Source of the DNA: Deltaproteobacteria bacterium UBA6930 | GTDB lineage: Bacteria > Myxococcota_A > UBA9160 > UBA6930 | DNA: 23,040 nt | NCBI GenBank assembly: GCA_002450755.1 | Contig: DKAI01000118.1 | Span: 1 to 23,040, forward strand | Direction of reading: 5' to 3' | Shown here: one piece after another, positions 1 through 7,874 of the stretch | Numbering within the stretch: position 1 is the first letter of the stretch | How the letters are laid out: the number at the start of each line of letters is the position of its first letter | Translations under genes and position numbers: made by a program | Notes under the pieces: model-generated | What the model saw: the letters and a program-made list of their open reading frames with translations, nothing else | Told to the model about the DNA's origin: nothing | Database searches by the model: none

Positions 1-20
1 TCATACCTCGCGAGCAAAAG

Positions 21-452
21 TCAAGCGTGCGATTTCCGAAAAAGCTGATTCATGTCCCGAAATCCCTTGAATTCCAAAATATTACCGGAAGGATCTAAAA
101 CGAAAGCAGTACCCTGCTCGCCGGCACCTCCTTCAAATCGTTTGGTTGGTCCCAAGAAAAAAGAAATTCCCAGATCTTGAAGTTCCTTGATAATACTTTC
201 CCAGTCATCAAGATGGAACACTACCCCAAAGTGTGGAACTGGCACGTCTTCACCATCGACAAAATTCGTGAATCCCGAACTTTTGTGCCCTTTAACTTCA
301 TGACAAACAAGTTGGTGACCAAAAAAATTAAAATCCATCCAAGAAGCTGCGCTCCGGCCTACAGTGCATCTCAATTTTCCTGAATAAAATCTTCGAGCCT
401 GATCCAAGTCGTTTACAGCTAACGCTACATGGCAAGGGTTCAACGTGGTCAT
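21..452 (-). CDS. VOC-superfamily (glyoxalase/dioxygenase-like) metalloprotein
   Basis: A 143-residue protein of the vicinal-oxygen-chelate superfamily, whose members are metal enzymes such as glyoxalase I, extradiol dioxygenases and fosfomycin-resistance proteins. The two beta-alpha-beta-beta-beta modules are visible: the first starts at residue 7 with CHVALAVNDLDQARRFY, the second at residue 73 with PHFGVVFHLDDW and ends with DPSGNILEFKGF (120-131). The expected metal ligands are present as His8, His74 and Glu127. A single 143-residue domain implies a dimer. The start codon lies inside the stop of the upstream PDZ lipoprotein gene (ATGA overlap), so the two are probably translated together. 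The reaction is unknown: the family is broad and no substrate-specific motif is recognised. Family is confident, function is not. Confidence 0.85.
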   Translation of the reverse strand: MTTLNPCHVALAVNDLDQARRFYSGKLRCTVGRSAASWMDFNFFGHQLVCHEVKGHKSSGFTNFVDGEDVPVPHFGVVFHLDDWESIIKELQDLGISFFLGPTKRFEGGAGEQGTAFVLDPSGNILEFKGFRDMNQLFRKSHA

Positions 453-1189
453 GGACTAATATCTACCTCCGCTTCGTGGATTTCACCTTCTCTGTAATAA
501 TGGAAAAGGGGAAATTGGTCACGCAACGCTCCAACCTGAATCAAGAACTGTTCTACCCCCCCCGTTAACGGCTCACCATTGATATCAACAATGATGTCGC
601 CTGCCTGGAGACCTCCTAATAGTGCAGGAGAGCGTCGCACAATGAATGCAATACGAAGCCCTTTATTGACACCAAGCTCTTCCGGCACCGATTCTAGTAT
701 CGCATCTTCGAAAACATAGGCTCCGAACGGTGGCGAGCGAGTCGGCTTTGCCCAAAAGATTGCAATCTTTTCTCCGTGCTTAATACGCCGTAGTACTTGA
801 GAAGGAGTTACATTTAATCCTCTTGGTGTGAGAGTAATCGGGTATCGGAGATCACTCAATTCCTGAGCTTTCATACCGTCATATATTGTTACCAAATGTG
901 CACCGACGTTAAGGCCAGACTCGCGACCAACACTCGCTGCTGCTGCAAAAGTTGAAGCGCTGTAGGTAGTAGAACCGATGGGTGTGTACCCCCCTACAAT
1001 CAGTCTCTCAACATCAAGTTGAAGCGGCCCCCCGCGCTTTACAATGACTTTTCCTAGAGATGCCTGGACCCCTGGAATCGTGACTTCTCTACTCGTATTG
1101 CTACACCCTTGAAAGATGAATAACAAAACGCTGATTTTGATTATGCCTCTCACGCGACTAAAACGAGGAAGGAGGATTTGATTTAGCAA
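449..1189 (-). CDS. PDZ-domain lipoprotein of unknown function
   Basis: The N-terminus is a signal peptide with a basic stretch (RFSRVRGIIK), a hydrophobic core (ISVLLFIF) and a lipobox-like FQGC, so the mature protein should be lipid-anchored at the Cys. The C-terminal 70 or so residues look like a PDZ fold (GLRIAFIVRRSPALLGGLQ followed by AGDIIVDINGEPLTGG), typical of peptide- or protease-associated periplasmic proteins. The middle domain, rich in Gly/Ala/Ser, is unrecognised. There is no protease catalytic motif. I place the start at TTG (1187-1189), because GGAG at 1197-1200 lies 7 bases ahead. A GTG at 1193-1195 would sit too close to that ribosome binding site. The gene overlaps the downstream VOC gene by 4 bases. 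Confidence 0.75.
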   Translation of the reverse strand: MLNQILLPRFSRVRGIIKISVLLFIFQGCSNTSREVTIPGVQASLGKVIVKRGGPLQLDVERLIVGGYTPIGSTTYSASTFAAAASVGRESGLNVGAHLVTIYDGMKAQELSDLRYPITLTPRGLNVTPSQVLRRIKHGEKIAIFWAKPTRSPPFGAYVFEDAILESVPEELGVNKGLRIAFIVRRSPALLGGLQAGDIIVDINGEPLTGGVEQFLIQVGALRDQFPLFHYYREGEIHEAEVDISP

Positions 1190-1284
1190 TAGCACTCTCC
1201 TAATAAAAAATTGAGCTCTAAATCTACCTCGATTTGTTCAACTTTTTATAAAACGATAACTTGATCGAAAATTTTCAATTGCTC
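1190..1284 (-). promoter_or_regulatory. AT-rich gap upstream of the PDZ lipoprotein gene
   Basis: A 95-base AT-rich gap separates the TauD-type gene from the PDZ lipoprotein gene on the same strand. It contains a perfect 10-base palindrome GAAAATTTTC (1267-1276) and the TTAGGAGAG ribosome binding region. An internal promoter is plausible, but no convincing -35/-10 pair was found. Confidence 0.25.
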
Positions 1285-2139
1285 CTAATACGGCCTATCT
1301 CCCGCAATTGTTACTCTCTGCAACATCCTGCGTGAATTTGGATCGAAGTCGGTACGTGCATGCAGTACACATCTATTATCCCAAAGGATTACGTCACCAA
1401 CTTGCCACTTATGTCGGTAAATAAATCTTGAGCTTTCTTGGACTACGTATAATGCCTCTAGTAGATTTCGACTTTCCGTTTCAGACTTTCCGATAATATG
1501 ATCCGTCATTAGCCTGTTGACATAGATAGATTTCCGACCGGTTTCTGGATGGGTTCGAAAGACGGGATGAGCGTATCTAGGCGCTGCCGAACCACTAACA
1601 TTATCCTTGCTGGTTGGATTATTACCGTAATCATAAACAAAAAGGGCCCGTTCATTCTCACATTTTGTCCTGACAGCAGGTTCAAGCACAGAGTAAGCTG
1701 CCCTGCAATCAGAGAAAAGCGTATCACCTCCAGTCGGTGGAACCTCTATGGCATAAAGCATCGTCCCTGCCGCGGGTCTCTCGTAGTAGCACTGGTCAGA
1801 ATGAAATTGCATCTCTCCTTCAGGCAAAATCGCTTTCATGGACTCATTCTTCACGTTGGTCACCATCATGACCGCAGGATGGGGATGAGCATCAGCTACG
1901 GTCCTCACCTTTTGAAGTTCACCAAAACATTCCGCGAATTTAGTTTGACTTTCTACGGTAAGTACCTGCTTTCTAAAAAGAATTACTCCGCGCTCAAACC
2001 AAGTCTGCTTGATACACTTCAGCACTTCCGCAGAAATTGGAGCTGAAACGTCAACTCCCGAAATTTCGGCGCCTAGGTCCTCAGTGAGTGGAATTACCTT
2101 GAAATCCAAATCAAATATCTCCAGTGATCTGATCTTCAT
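1285..2139 (-). CDS. TauD/TfdA-family Fe(II)/2-oxoglutarate-dependent dioxygenase
   Basis: A 284-residue member of the TauD/TfdA family, which couples oxidative decarboxylation of 2-oxoglutarate to hydroxylation of a substrate (taurine, 2,4-D, carnitine precursors, hydroxy acids and others). The iron triad is intact: His113 and Asp115 in FHSDQ and distal His260 in CVLHARTDF. Arg271 lies 11 residues after the distal His and Arg275 a further four on, matching the 2-oxoglutarate carboxylate-binding Arg spacing in TauD. The cupin-fold segment PPTGGDTLFSDCRAAY (134-149) is typical. The length is normal. It follows the SDR gene with 15 bases between, so the pair likely forms a transcription unit. 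No clear Shine-Dalgarno precedes its ATG. A hairpin fills the gap instead. The substrate is unknown. Confidence 0.93.
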   Translation of the reverse strand: MKIRSLEIFDLDFKVIPLTEDLGAEISGVDVSAPISAEVLKCIKQTWFERGVILFRKQVLTVESQTKFAECFGELQKVRTVADAHPHPAVMMVTNVKNESMKAILPEGEMQFHSDQCYYERPAAGTMLYAIEVPPTGGDTLFSDCRAAYSVLEPAVRTKCENERALFVYDYGNNPTSKDNVSGSAAPRYAHPVFRTHPETGRKSIYVNRLMTDHIIGKSETESRNLLEALYVVQESSRFIYRHKWQVGDVILWDNRCVLHARTDFDPNSRRMLQRVTIAGDRPY

Positions 2140-2141
2140 GA

Positions 2142-2157
2142 TAGCGCTAACGCGCTA
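2142..2157 (-). other. 6-bp GC-rich hairpin between the SDR stop and the TauD-type start
   Basis: TAGCGC (2142-2147) pairs with GCGCTA (2152-2157) around a 4-base loop. The stem includes the stop codon of the SDR gene and ends 2 bases before the ATG of the dioxygenase gene. There is no T-tract, so it is not an intrinsic terminator. It might modulate translational coupling or mRNA stability, which is inference only. Confidence 0.4.
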
Positions 2158-2928
2158 GTACATAGATCGTCCGCCGTCCACATTGAGCAGCTGTCCTGTC
2201 ATGAACTCGCTCGCCCCTGACAAGAGAAACAGAACCGCACCAACCAAATCTTCGGGTATTTGTGGCCTTTTAAAAACACGACCCTGATCATAATCGTCAT
2301 TCAGATACCCTTTTTCCGAAGAAGCTACCTGAGTATCACTTTGCGTCAGACCAGGAGCCACGACATTAACTCCTATTCCCAAGTCACCTACCTCTCGTGC
2401 CAAGGCTCGTGTAAACCCGATAACCCCTGCCTTGGCCGTCGTGTAATGCAACCGATTTGGAGTTCCCTCAAACACCCTTGTAGAGGAAATATTCACAATC
2501 CGTCCACTTCTTGTTTCAGACATTACCGGCACTACTGCACGACAGCACAAGAAGAGGCCTCGCAGATCGACCGCCATTACCCTATCCCATTCTTCTATCT
2601 CAATACGGTCCCATGGTTGCCGAGGGAGAGCGCTCATTAGCGACGCGTTGTTGACGAGACCGTCGATCTTCCCAAAACACTCCTTCGACTTCCTCGCCAT
2701 CTCCAAAGTTTGCTCCTCGTTTGAAATGTCTACAGCAATAGCTAGCGCTTCTCCTCCTTTCGCGACAATTGTCGCGACTACCTCCTCTGCTGATTCAAAA
2801 TAAATATCAGCCACGATCACTTTGGCGCCAACTACACCAAGAGCTTCAGAATACGTGCGACCGATACCTCTACCGCCTCCAGTCACAATCACGACACGAT
2901 CCTCAAGGCCGAACAACGAAGTCTCCAT
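2155..2928 (-). CDS. Short-chain dehydrogenase/reductase (SDR), classical type
   Basis: A 257-residue classical SDR oxidoreductase. The nucleotide-binding TGGGRGIG motif is at 16-23 and NNAS at 93-96. The catalytic serine is in ISST (about 147-150), with Tyr162 and Lys166 in YTTAK. Asp41 at the end of the second strand (VIVADIY) predicts NAD(H) rather than NADP(H). The C-terminus has the usual G-Q-x-x-N-V-D-G-G segment (245-253). A GGAG at 2934-2937, 5 bases ahead of the ATG, supports the start. It is the first gene of a minus-strand group with the TauD-type dioxygenase, so it may oxidise or reduce the dioxygenase product. The substrate is unknown. Confidence 0.92.
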   Translation of the reverse strand: METSLFGLEDRVVIVTGGGRGIGRTYSEALGVVGAKVIVADIYFESAEEVVATIVAKGGEALAIAVDISNEEQTLEMARKSKECFGKIDGLVNNASLMSALPRQPWDRIEIEEWDRVMAVDLRGLFLCCRAVVPVMSETRSGRIVNISSTRVFEGTPNRLHYTTAKAGVIGFTRALAREVGDLGIGVNVVAPGLTQSDTQVASSEKGYLNDDYDQGRVFKRPQIPEDLVGAVLFLLSGASEFMTGQLLNVDGGRSMY

Positions 2929-3080
2929 GTAATCTCCAGAAGTTGTTATAAAGACAAATTATCCGCACCTCACAGACTCAGGCAACTCCCCAGCATCCAG
3001 TCTGCTAAGTTCTCCAGCCGCTCACGGTACTTTTGCAATAAGGCAAAAGAAGTCTATTGAATCGGATCAGGGAAGAGATA
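2929..3080. promoter_or_regulatory. Divergent intergenic region between the SDR and MMPL genes
   Basis: About 150 bases separate the divergent SDR and exporter genes and must hold promoters in both directions. Seen directly: a GGAG for the SDR (2934-2937), the perfect inverted repeat CTTTTGC/GCAAAAG (3030-3036 and 3043-3049, 6-base spacer), and AGGGA (3069-3073) ahead of TTG 3081. No promoter hexamers stand out well enough to call. Confidence 0.35.
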
Positions 3081-5417
3081 TTGAATTCTGGGGATCAAAT
3101 AGCAGAGGCCTACGCCATAAGAATTCTTAGATGGCGTTGGCTAGCAATTACGACCTTTATTCTAGCTGTGCTCTTAATAGCATCTGGCGCACGATTTCTC
3201 CAAATTCGTGGAGACTATCGTTACAACTTTGGCGAAAACAATCCCCAGCTAAAAGCGTTTGAAGAAATACAAGCTATCTATAGCAAAAATGACAACGTCT
3301 TATTTGCCTTAGTTGATCCCGGCGGCAACGTTTTCAACTCTCGAACGCTAGAGGCGGTCCATAGACTTACCGAAGCAGCTTGGCAACTACCTTACTCTAG
3401 TAGAGTCGATTCGATAACAAACTTTCAACATTCTTTTGCTAGAGGTGATGAGCTAATTGTAGAAACGTTGGTCGACGACTTAGAACTTCTGAATGAGTCT
3501 CGCCTAATTTCGATTCGACAAATAGTCTTGAACGAACCTCTTTTGAACGGCCGGCTGATTTCCCCGGATGCAGCAGCGACAGGCGTCAATGTTACTGTAC
3601 AACTACCGGACGACACCCTTAGTCACGAAGTAGAGGTAATCAAAGAAGCCGAAGCGCTTTTGGTCAAAATTAAAAAAGAATTCCCTGAGATAACATTTGC
3701 GCTCACAGGCGCCGTCGCGCTCTCTTCAACTATTAATCGGCTTGCCGAATCAGACTTTAAAAACTTAACACCATTGATGTATCTCGTCCTTGTCATCATG
3801 ATGATAATTTTTATGCGGTCCGTCTGGGCAACTCTGGGCACGATTTTGGTCACTGGAGCATCTGCCGCCAGCGCTCTCGGGTTGGCCGGGTGGCTCGGAA
3901 TACCGATGACACCGCAGGCTTCCTTAGCTCCAACAATCATTCTAACCGTCGCAATTGCAGACGGTATCCATATCTCTGTAAGCGTTGCGCAATCCATGAA
4001 ACGGGGACTACCTAAACGACAGGCAATAATAGAAAGCCTTCGACTCAACATGAGTCCCATATTCTTGACTAGCCTTACTACTGGAATAGGATTCCTTAGC
4101 CTTAACTTTGGCGATTCACCTCCTTTCGCGGATCTTGGAAATATAACTACCATGGGAGTGGCTTTCGCTTGGATCTATTCAATTACTTTCCTGCCCGCTT
4201 TTTTATCGGTAACACCACACAAAGTAACCAAAGTATGGATTGGCCCTTCGATGTCTGGACTCGCCGACATACTTGTTAAGCGCAAAAGGCAAGTGCTTTT
4301 CTTCTCTGCATCCCTTACGATTTTGGCAGCAAGCTTGATTCCGAAGATTGAATTAAATGATACATTTCTCAAGTTTTTTGAACCCAGTGTTCAATTTCGA
4401 GCAGATACTGATTTTATCAGAGAGAACCTGACTGGAATCTATTTACACGACTACTCACTTCCTTCTGGAGAACCTCAGGGTATTAGTAAGCCGGAATACC
4501 TTGAACTTATCGATGATTTTGCAAATTGGCTGCGAGAGCAACCAGAGATTCTCCATGTGTCGGTAATTTCCGACATTATGCGAAGACTCAATAAAAATAT
4601 GAACTTTGATCAGCCACAGTTTTACAGCCTACCTGATCAACGTGATCTATCGGCTCAATACCTGCTGCTTTACGAAATGTCTCTCCCTTACGGACTCGAC
4701 TTAAACAATACTATAAATATTGACAAGTCTTCATCTAAGGTGGCTGTAACCTTCAACGACCTCAGCGCAAGAGAACTACGGGCATTTGACGACAAAGCTC
4801 AAAGCTGGCTCAAGACTCGAGACCCCAAGGGAGAAGCTGCGATTGGGGCAGGAACTGCAATGATGTTCGCTAATCTTTCTGAACGCAACATTTTAGGAAT
4901 GATTAAAGGTACCTCGATAGCATTTGGATTGATCTCTTTAACTTTAATAGTGGCTCTACGAAGCCTGCGCTTAGGAATTTTAAGTTTAATACCCAATTTT
5001 GTTCCGACAATAATCGCGTTCGGTACATGGTCCTTACTTGTAGGCGAGGTAGGATTTACCGTTTCGATGGTTACGGCTTGCAGCTTGGGACTTATAGTTG
5101 ACGCAACTGTACACTTTTTGAGTAAATACCAACGGGCACTAAAAGAAGAGGGAGCTACTGTTGAATCATCGATCCGTTATGCACTAAACACGGTTGGCCA
5201 TGCCCTTTGGGTCGTCTTTCTGATTTTACTCGTTGGATTTAGCGTCATGGTAATCTCTCCGTTTCAACCCAACACGGTTATGGGACAACTAATAGCAATC
5301 ACTATCGGAGCTGCAGTCGTTGCTGACTTCTTTTTACTCCCGACTCTTCTTTTAAGCCTTGAAAAAGAACCTAACCAGGAACGCCGTTCATTACCTATCA
5401 GCTCCAAATTTTCCTAA
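3081..5417 (+). CDS. RND/MMPL-family exporter (hydrophobe/lipid exporter type)
   Basis: An inner-membrane transporter of about 778 residues with the internal duplication of the RND/MMPL superfamily: one N-terminal helix and a soluble domain followed by five or six helices, then the same again. Residue numbers here count from an upstream TTG at 3057. Membrane segments cluster at 29-45, 238-385, 413-428 and 618-770. Proton-relay acids lie at equivalent positions in the two halves: Asp302 in VAIADGIHIS and Asp682 in GLIVDATVHF. I prefer TTG 3081, because AGGGA at 3069-3073 lies 7 bases ahead and the 3057 TTG has no clear ribosome binding site. Family members export lipids, hopanoids or siderophores. 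The cargo cannot be told here. Its last 27 bases overlap the convergent ligase-like gene. Confidence 0.9.
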   Translation: MNSGDQIAEAYAIRILRWRWLAITTFILAVLLIASGARFLQIRGDYRYNFGENNPQLKAFEEIQAIYSKNDNVLFALVDPGGNVFNSRTLEAVHRLTEAAWQLPYSSRVDSITNFQHSFARGDELIVETLVDDLELLNESRLISIRQIVLNEPLLNGRLISPDAAATGVNVTVQLPDDTLSHEVEVIKEAEALLVKIKKEFPEITFALTGAVALSSTINRLAESDFKNLTPLMYLVLVIMMIIFMRSVWATLGTILVTGASAASALGLAGWLGIPMTPQASLAPTIILTVAIADGIHISVSVAQSMKRGLPKRQAIIESLRLNMSPIFLTSLTTGIGFLSLNFGDSPPFADLGNITTMGVAFAWIYSITFLPAFLSVTPHKVTKVWIGPSMSGLADILVKRKRQVLFFSASLTILAASLIPKIELNDTFLKFFEPSVQFRADTDFIRENLTGIYLHDYSLPSGEPQGISKPEYLELIDDFANWLREQPEILHVSVISDIMRRLNKNMNFDQPQFYSLPDQRDLSAQYLLLYEMSLPYGLDLNNTINIDKSSSKVAVTFNDLSARELRAFDDKAQSWLKTRDPKGEAAIGAGTAMMFANLSERNILGMIKGTSIAFGLISLTLIVALRSLRLGILSLIPNFVPTIIAFGTWSLLVGEVGFTVSMVTACSLGLIVDATVHFLSKYQRALKEEGATVESSIRYALNTVGHALWVVFLILLVGFSVMVISPFQPNTVMGQLIAITIGAAVVADFFLLPTLLLSLEKEPNQERRSLPISSKFS

Positions 5418-6221
5418 TACCGTCTTATTAGCCCCAGCTAACATTCTCGCCTGAGGAATACCGGGGAATCTCGAGGCTCTATGATCACTCTCGAAACTTC
5501 GAGCTTCTTCCAAGAGAGGTTTCTGAAAATTTTGTTCTTCTAATTTATCTTTGTCTTCGAAGTGAAGAATAAGTGTATCCGCAATTCTGTCCAAACTAAT
5601 CTCGGGCAGGTCATCGGAGAGACTGCCAATCGTTTCAGGTTCGAGCGCATAGGATAATGTGTCGTAAATCGGAGTTAGAATTTTCTTCATTTCGAGTGAC
5701 CGAGAAACGCAGATAACCCCACCTACATGAGCAGCTCCTTGTACGATACGTTGCCCAACACCCATTACCTTGATCTTCCCTCTCAGATTGACGCTATATG
5801 CACCCGGACAATACTCGCCTGAAATCGCTCCTACTCTGGCATCCAATCCCAAACTTACAAGTGAGCGCTGGATCCACGCCGAAGTTGTTATAAACCGTTC
5901 TTTCAACAGAGTTCGAGGATTTTTTGAAGGAATTATCCACGCAAATGCAATGCTTTGTTCTGTGAAAACAGCCGCTTGTCCCCCCGCAAGTCGTACAATT
6001 GGTTCATATCCTAAACTTTCAGCGATCTTACAAGCCTTGCGAAATCCAGGTCTATTTCGATCTAAACTTGAGAAAGCCAAAGCATCCTTCGCCTGATAGA
6101 TCCTCAGACACTCCCCTCGATCACCTCTAGATGCTTCCATCAACAGAGAACGTGATAGTGCAACATCTAAAGCAGCCGATCCAGCTGGACGGTCTCTAAA
6201 CAGCGCGATCTGTTGAGTCAT
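5391..6221 (-). CDS. LplA/LipL/LipM-like octanoyl- or lipoyl-protein transferase
   Basis: A 276-residue protein of the biotin/lipoate A/B protein ligase fold, which attaches or moves octanoyl or lipoyl groups onto the swinging domains of 2-oxoacid dehydrogenases or GcvH. Motifs seen: RLAGGQAAVF (77-86), matching the family R-x-x-GG-x-A-V loop; GEYCPGAYSVN (135-145); and GKIKVMGVGQR (148-158) with Lys151 in the position of the conserved acyl-binding lysine. Cys138 in CPG is shared with octanoyltransferases of the LipM/LipL type, which favours a transferase over an ATP-using ligase, though sequence alone does not decide. It lies 27 bases after the amidohydrolase gene on the same strand, without an obvious ribosome binding site, and its 3' end overlaps the exporter gene. 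Confidence 0.8.
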   Translation of the reverse strand: MTQQIALFRDRPAGSAALDVALSRSLLMEASRGDRGECLRIYQAKDALAFSSLDRNRPGFRKACKIAESLGYEPIVRLAGGQAAVFTEQSIAFAWIIPSKNPRTLLKERFITTSAWIQRSLVSLGLDARVGAISGEYCPGAYSVNLRGKIKVMGVGQRIVQGAAHVGGVICVSRSLEMKKILTPIYDTLSYALEPETIGSLSDDLPEISLDRIADTLILHFEDKDKLEEQNFQKPLLEEARSFESDHRASRFPGIPQARMLAGANKTVLGKFGADR

Positions 6222-6248
6222 GCCACGTAAAACTAGACGCCGAGGCCA

Positions 6249-7427
6249 TCAAGTTAACTTATAGAGTTGCGCTGCATTATCGTGCAAAACTTTCTGCAAA
6301 GTATCCTCCGGTAATCCAGAAAGCACGCGGTCAGCATAATCACGAGGATGTTCTGCAGGTGTTTGCGCATTTGGGTATTGGCATGTCGGGTGAGGATAAT
6401 CTGTTTCGTAGAGAATATTTTCAGGAAAGAGCTCAAGCGCCGACTGTATCCCAGCATTTTCAAACCAGAAACACCCATAAATCTGTCTCCGAAAGTATTC
6501 GCTTGGCAGGAGTTTGTACTCAGGATTCTCATTCCGGACCCCTCCATTTGCCCATTGCCAATCAAAGGTCTCCAGAACACCTTGTATCCAACCAACTCCA
6601 CTCTCCACGGATACAAACTTTAAATTTGGAAACCTGTGGCAAACGCCACCGAAGATTATATCAGCTAGGCAACGAATATTATCCAACACCATCAAGGACG
6701 AAACTCGGCCAAAGTTCGCTTGAAACCCTATTTGAGAGTTATCCCTAAAAAGTCCTGCGTCATCCCCTCCCCCTATATGAAACGCAACAGGGAGATCTGC
6801 ATCCTGAGCTGCTGACCAGACAGGATCCCAATGCGGGTGTCTAGTGGGAGGAAGATCAAATTCCTCCGGTGAATTGCAAAAAAGGACGGACTTAGCGCCC
6901 AACTTTGCACACCTCTCGATTTCCCGTACTGTCTCAGAAACATCCCAGAATGGTGTGCCCATCACTGGAATTAAGCGACTGGGATCCTCATTGGTCCATT
7001 CCATAACAAAGTCATTGTAAGCAGTTACGCAAGCAAGTTTAAGTTCCTCATCTGGAAGTCTCAAAAATCTTCCAGAACCAAACCCACCGACATTTGGATA
7101 AAGTACCTGAGCGTGAATACCTTCATCGTCCATGAGTTTAAGACGTGCGCCAGGATCGTAAGCACTCGCTGGAATCTCGTCCCATGTGTCCCGATAGCTC
7201 TCCGGGAAGATCCCATCATGGCCCGCCATCGTGTATGCTCCGGGTGCACCCGCTGCTTTCCCATTGATGAACCACATATCTTTGGGACCCTTCTTCTCTA
7301 GGTGAGGAATACTATCGCCATATTTCTTCGGAAGACGGGATGTCCATACGTCTGGTGGCTCAGTTAAATGAGTATCAACGTCGATAACGCTAAAGCGATC
7401 AAAAAGACTTTCGGTATTGTTTCCCAT
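6249..7427 (-). CDS. Amidohydrolase-2 (ACMSD-like) family metal-dependent hydrolase/decarboxylase
   Basis: A 392-residue TIM-barrel protein of the amidohydrolase-2 family, which includes ACMS decarboxylase, gamma-resorcylate decarboxylase and related hydrolases. The N-terminal metal motif appears as VIDVDTHLTEP (Asp18, His20). Barrel histidine His217 is in VAFHIGGG, Glu275 and Trp280 lie in VESGVGW, and the late-strand Asp343 is in ETDYPHP. These fit a single divalent metal site. GAGGAGA at 7432-7438 lies just ahead of the ATG and supports the start. It is divergent from the DOPA-dioxygenase/Rieske cluster across about 110 bases, so it could act on a carboxylated aromatic or ring-opened product of that cluster. 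This is inference. The reaction may be decarboxylation or hydrolysis. Confidence 0.9.
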   Translation of the reverse strand: MGNNTESLFDRFSVIDVDTHLTEPPDVWTSRLPKKYGDSIPHLEKKGPKDMWFINGKAAGAPGAYTMAGHDGIFPESYRDTWDEIPASAYDPGARLKLMDDEGIHAQVLYPNVGGFGSGRFLRLPDEELKLACVTAYNDFVMEWTNEDPSRLIPVMGTPFWDVSETVREIERCAKLGAKSVLFCNSPEEFDLPPTRHPHWDPVWSAAQDADLPVAFHIGGGDDAGLFRDNSQIGFQANFGRVSSLMVLDNIRCLADIIFGGVCHRFPNLKFVSVESGVGWIQGVLETFDWQWANGGVRNENPEYKLLPSEYFRRQIYGCFWFENAGIQSALELFPENILYETDYPHPTCQYPNAQTPAEHPRDYADRVLSGLPEDTLQKVLHDNAAQLYKLT

Positions 7428-7538
7428 TCTTTCTCCTCAATTTCTACTTATCTGTTTAGCAAAATAGCTCGAAATGTCTTCTCGTAGCAGCGTAACCTTA
7501 TACAATGAAGACGAACAGAAGCCTAAACAGGAGTGTCC
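7428..7538. promoter_or_regulatory. Divergent promoter region between amidohydrolase and DOPA-dioxygenase genes
   Basis: A 111-base region divides the minus-strand amidohydrolase operon from the plus-strand catabolic cluster. A -10-like TACAAT (7501-7506, one mismatch to TATAAT) faces the plus-strand genes, but its -35 partner is poor. AGGAG at 7529-7533 is the ribosome binding site of the plus-strand gene. Confidence 0.35.
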
Positions 7539-7874
7539 ATGGAGACCGTTTACTACCACGCCCATATTTACTATGACGCTGAATCGAAAAAAAACGCAAG
7601 TTTGTTACGAGAACAACTCAGCTCAAACTTTGAGGTCGAACTCGGGAGATGGAGGGATGAGCCCGTTGGGCCGCACAGCAAACCTATGTACCAAGTAAAA
7701 TTTAAAAGCGAGCTTTTCCCTACACTTGTTCCTTGGCTTTCTTTTAATCATCGCGGTCTATCAGTCTTGATCCATCCCAACACCAATGACAGCCTGGAAG
7801 ATCATACCGAATACGCATTATGGCTTGGGAATCAACTAGCAATACAAAAAAATTTTCTAAAGAACCGAACATAG
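7539..7874 (+). CDS. DOPA 4,5-dioxygenase-family protein
   Basis: A small protein of 111 residues resembling the DOPA 4,5-dioxygenase family, first known from fungal betalain synthesis, with bacterial members that open catechols by extradiol cleavage. Family-like elements seen are YYHAHIYYDAES near the N-terminus, GRWRDEPVGPHSKPMYQV in the middle, and NHRGLSVLIHPNT followed by DHTEYALWLG at the end, giving several conserved-looking histidines as metal-ligand candidates. AGGAG at 7529-7533 sits 5 bases ahead of ATG 7539, so I use that start rather than the GTG at 7533, which overlaps the site. It lies about 110 bases upstream of the Rieske oxygenase genes, where it could supply ring opening after dihydroxylation. 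Its substrate is unknown. Confidence 0.87.
   Translation: METVYYHAHIYYDAESKKNASLLREQLSSNFEVELGRWRDEPVGPHSKPMYQVKFKSELFPTLVPWLSFNHRGLSVLIHPNTNDSLEDHTEYALWLGNQLAIQKNFLKNRT

Noticed and set aside
1..20. Bases 2-4 read as a minus-strand ATG beginning another gene after the VOC gene
   Set aside because: Only the start codon would lie in the window, and the GAGGT in front is too close to be a good ribosome binding site.
1549..2046. 165-residue plus-strand open frame inside the TauD-type gene
   Set aside because: It mirrors a confident enzyme on the other strand and shows no domain pattern.
5414..5431. CTAATA/TATTAG inverted repeat over the exporter stop as a terminator
   Set aside because: AT-rich 6-bp stem lacking a following T-run, and inside the coding region of the convergent gene.
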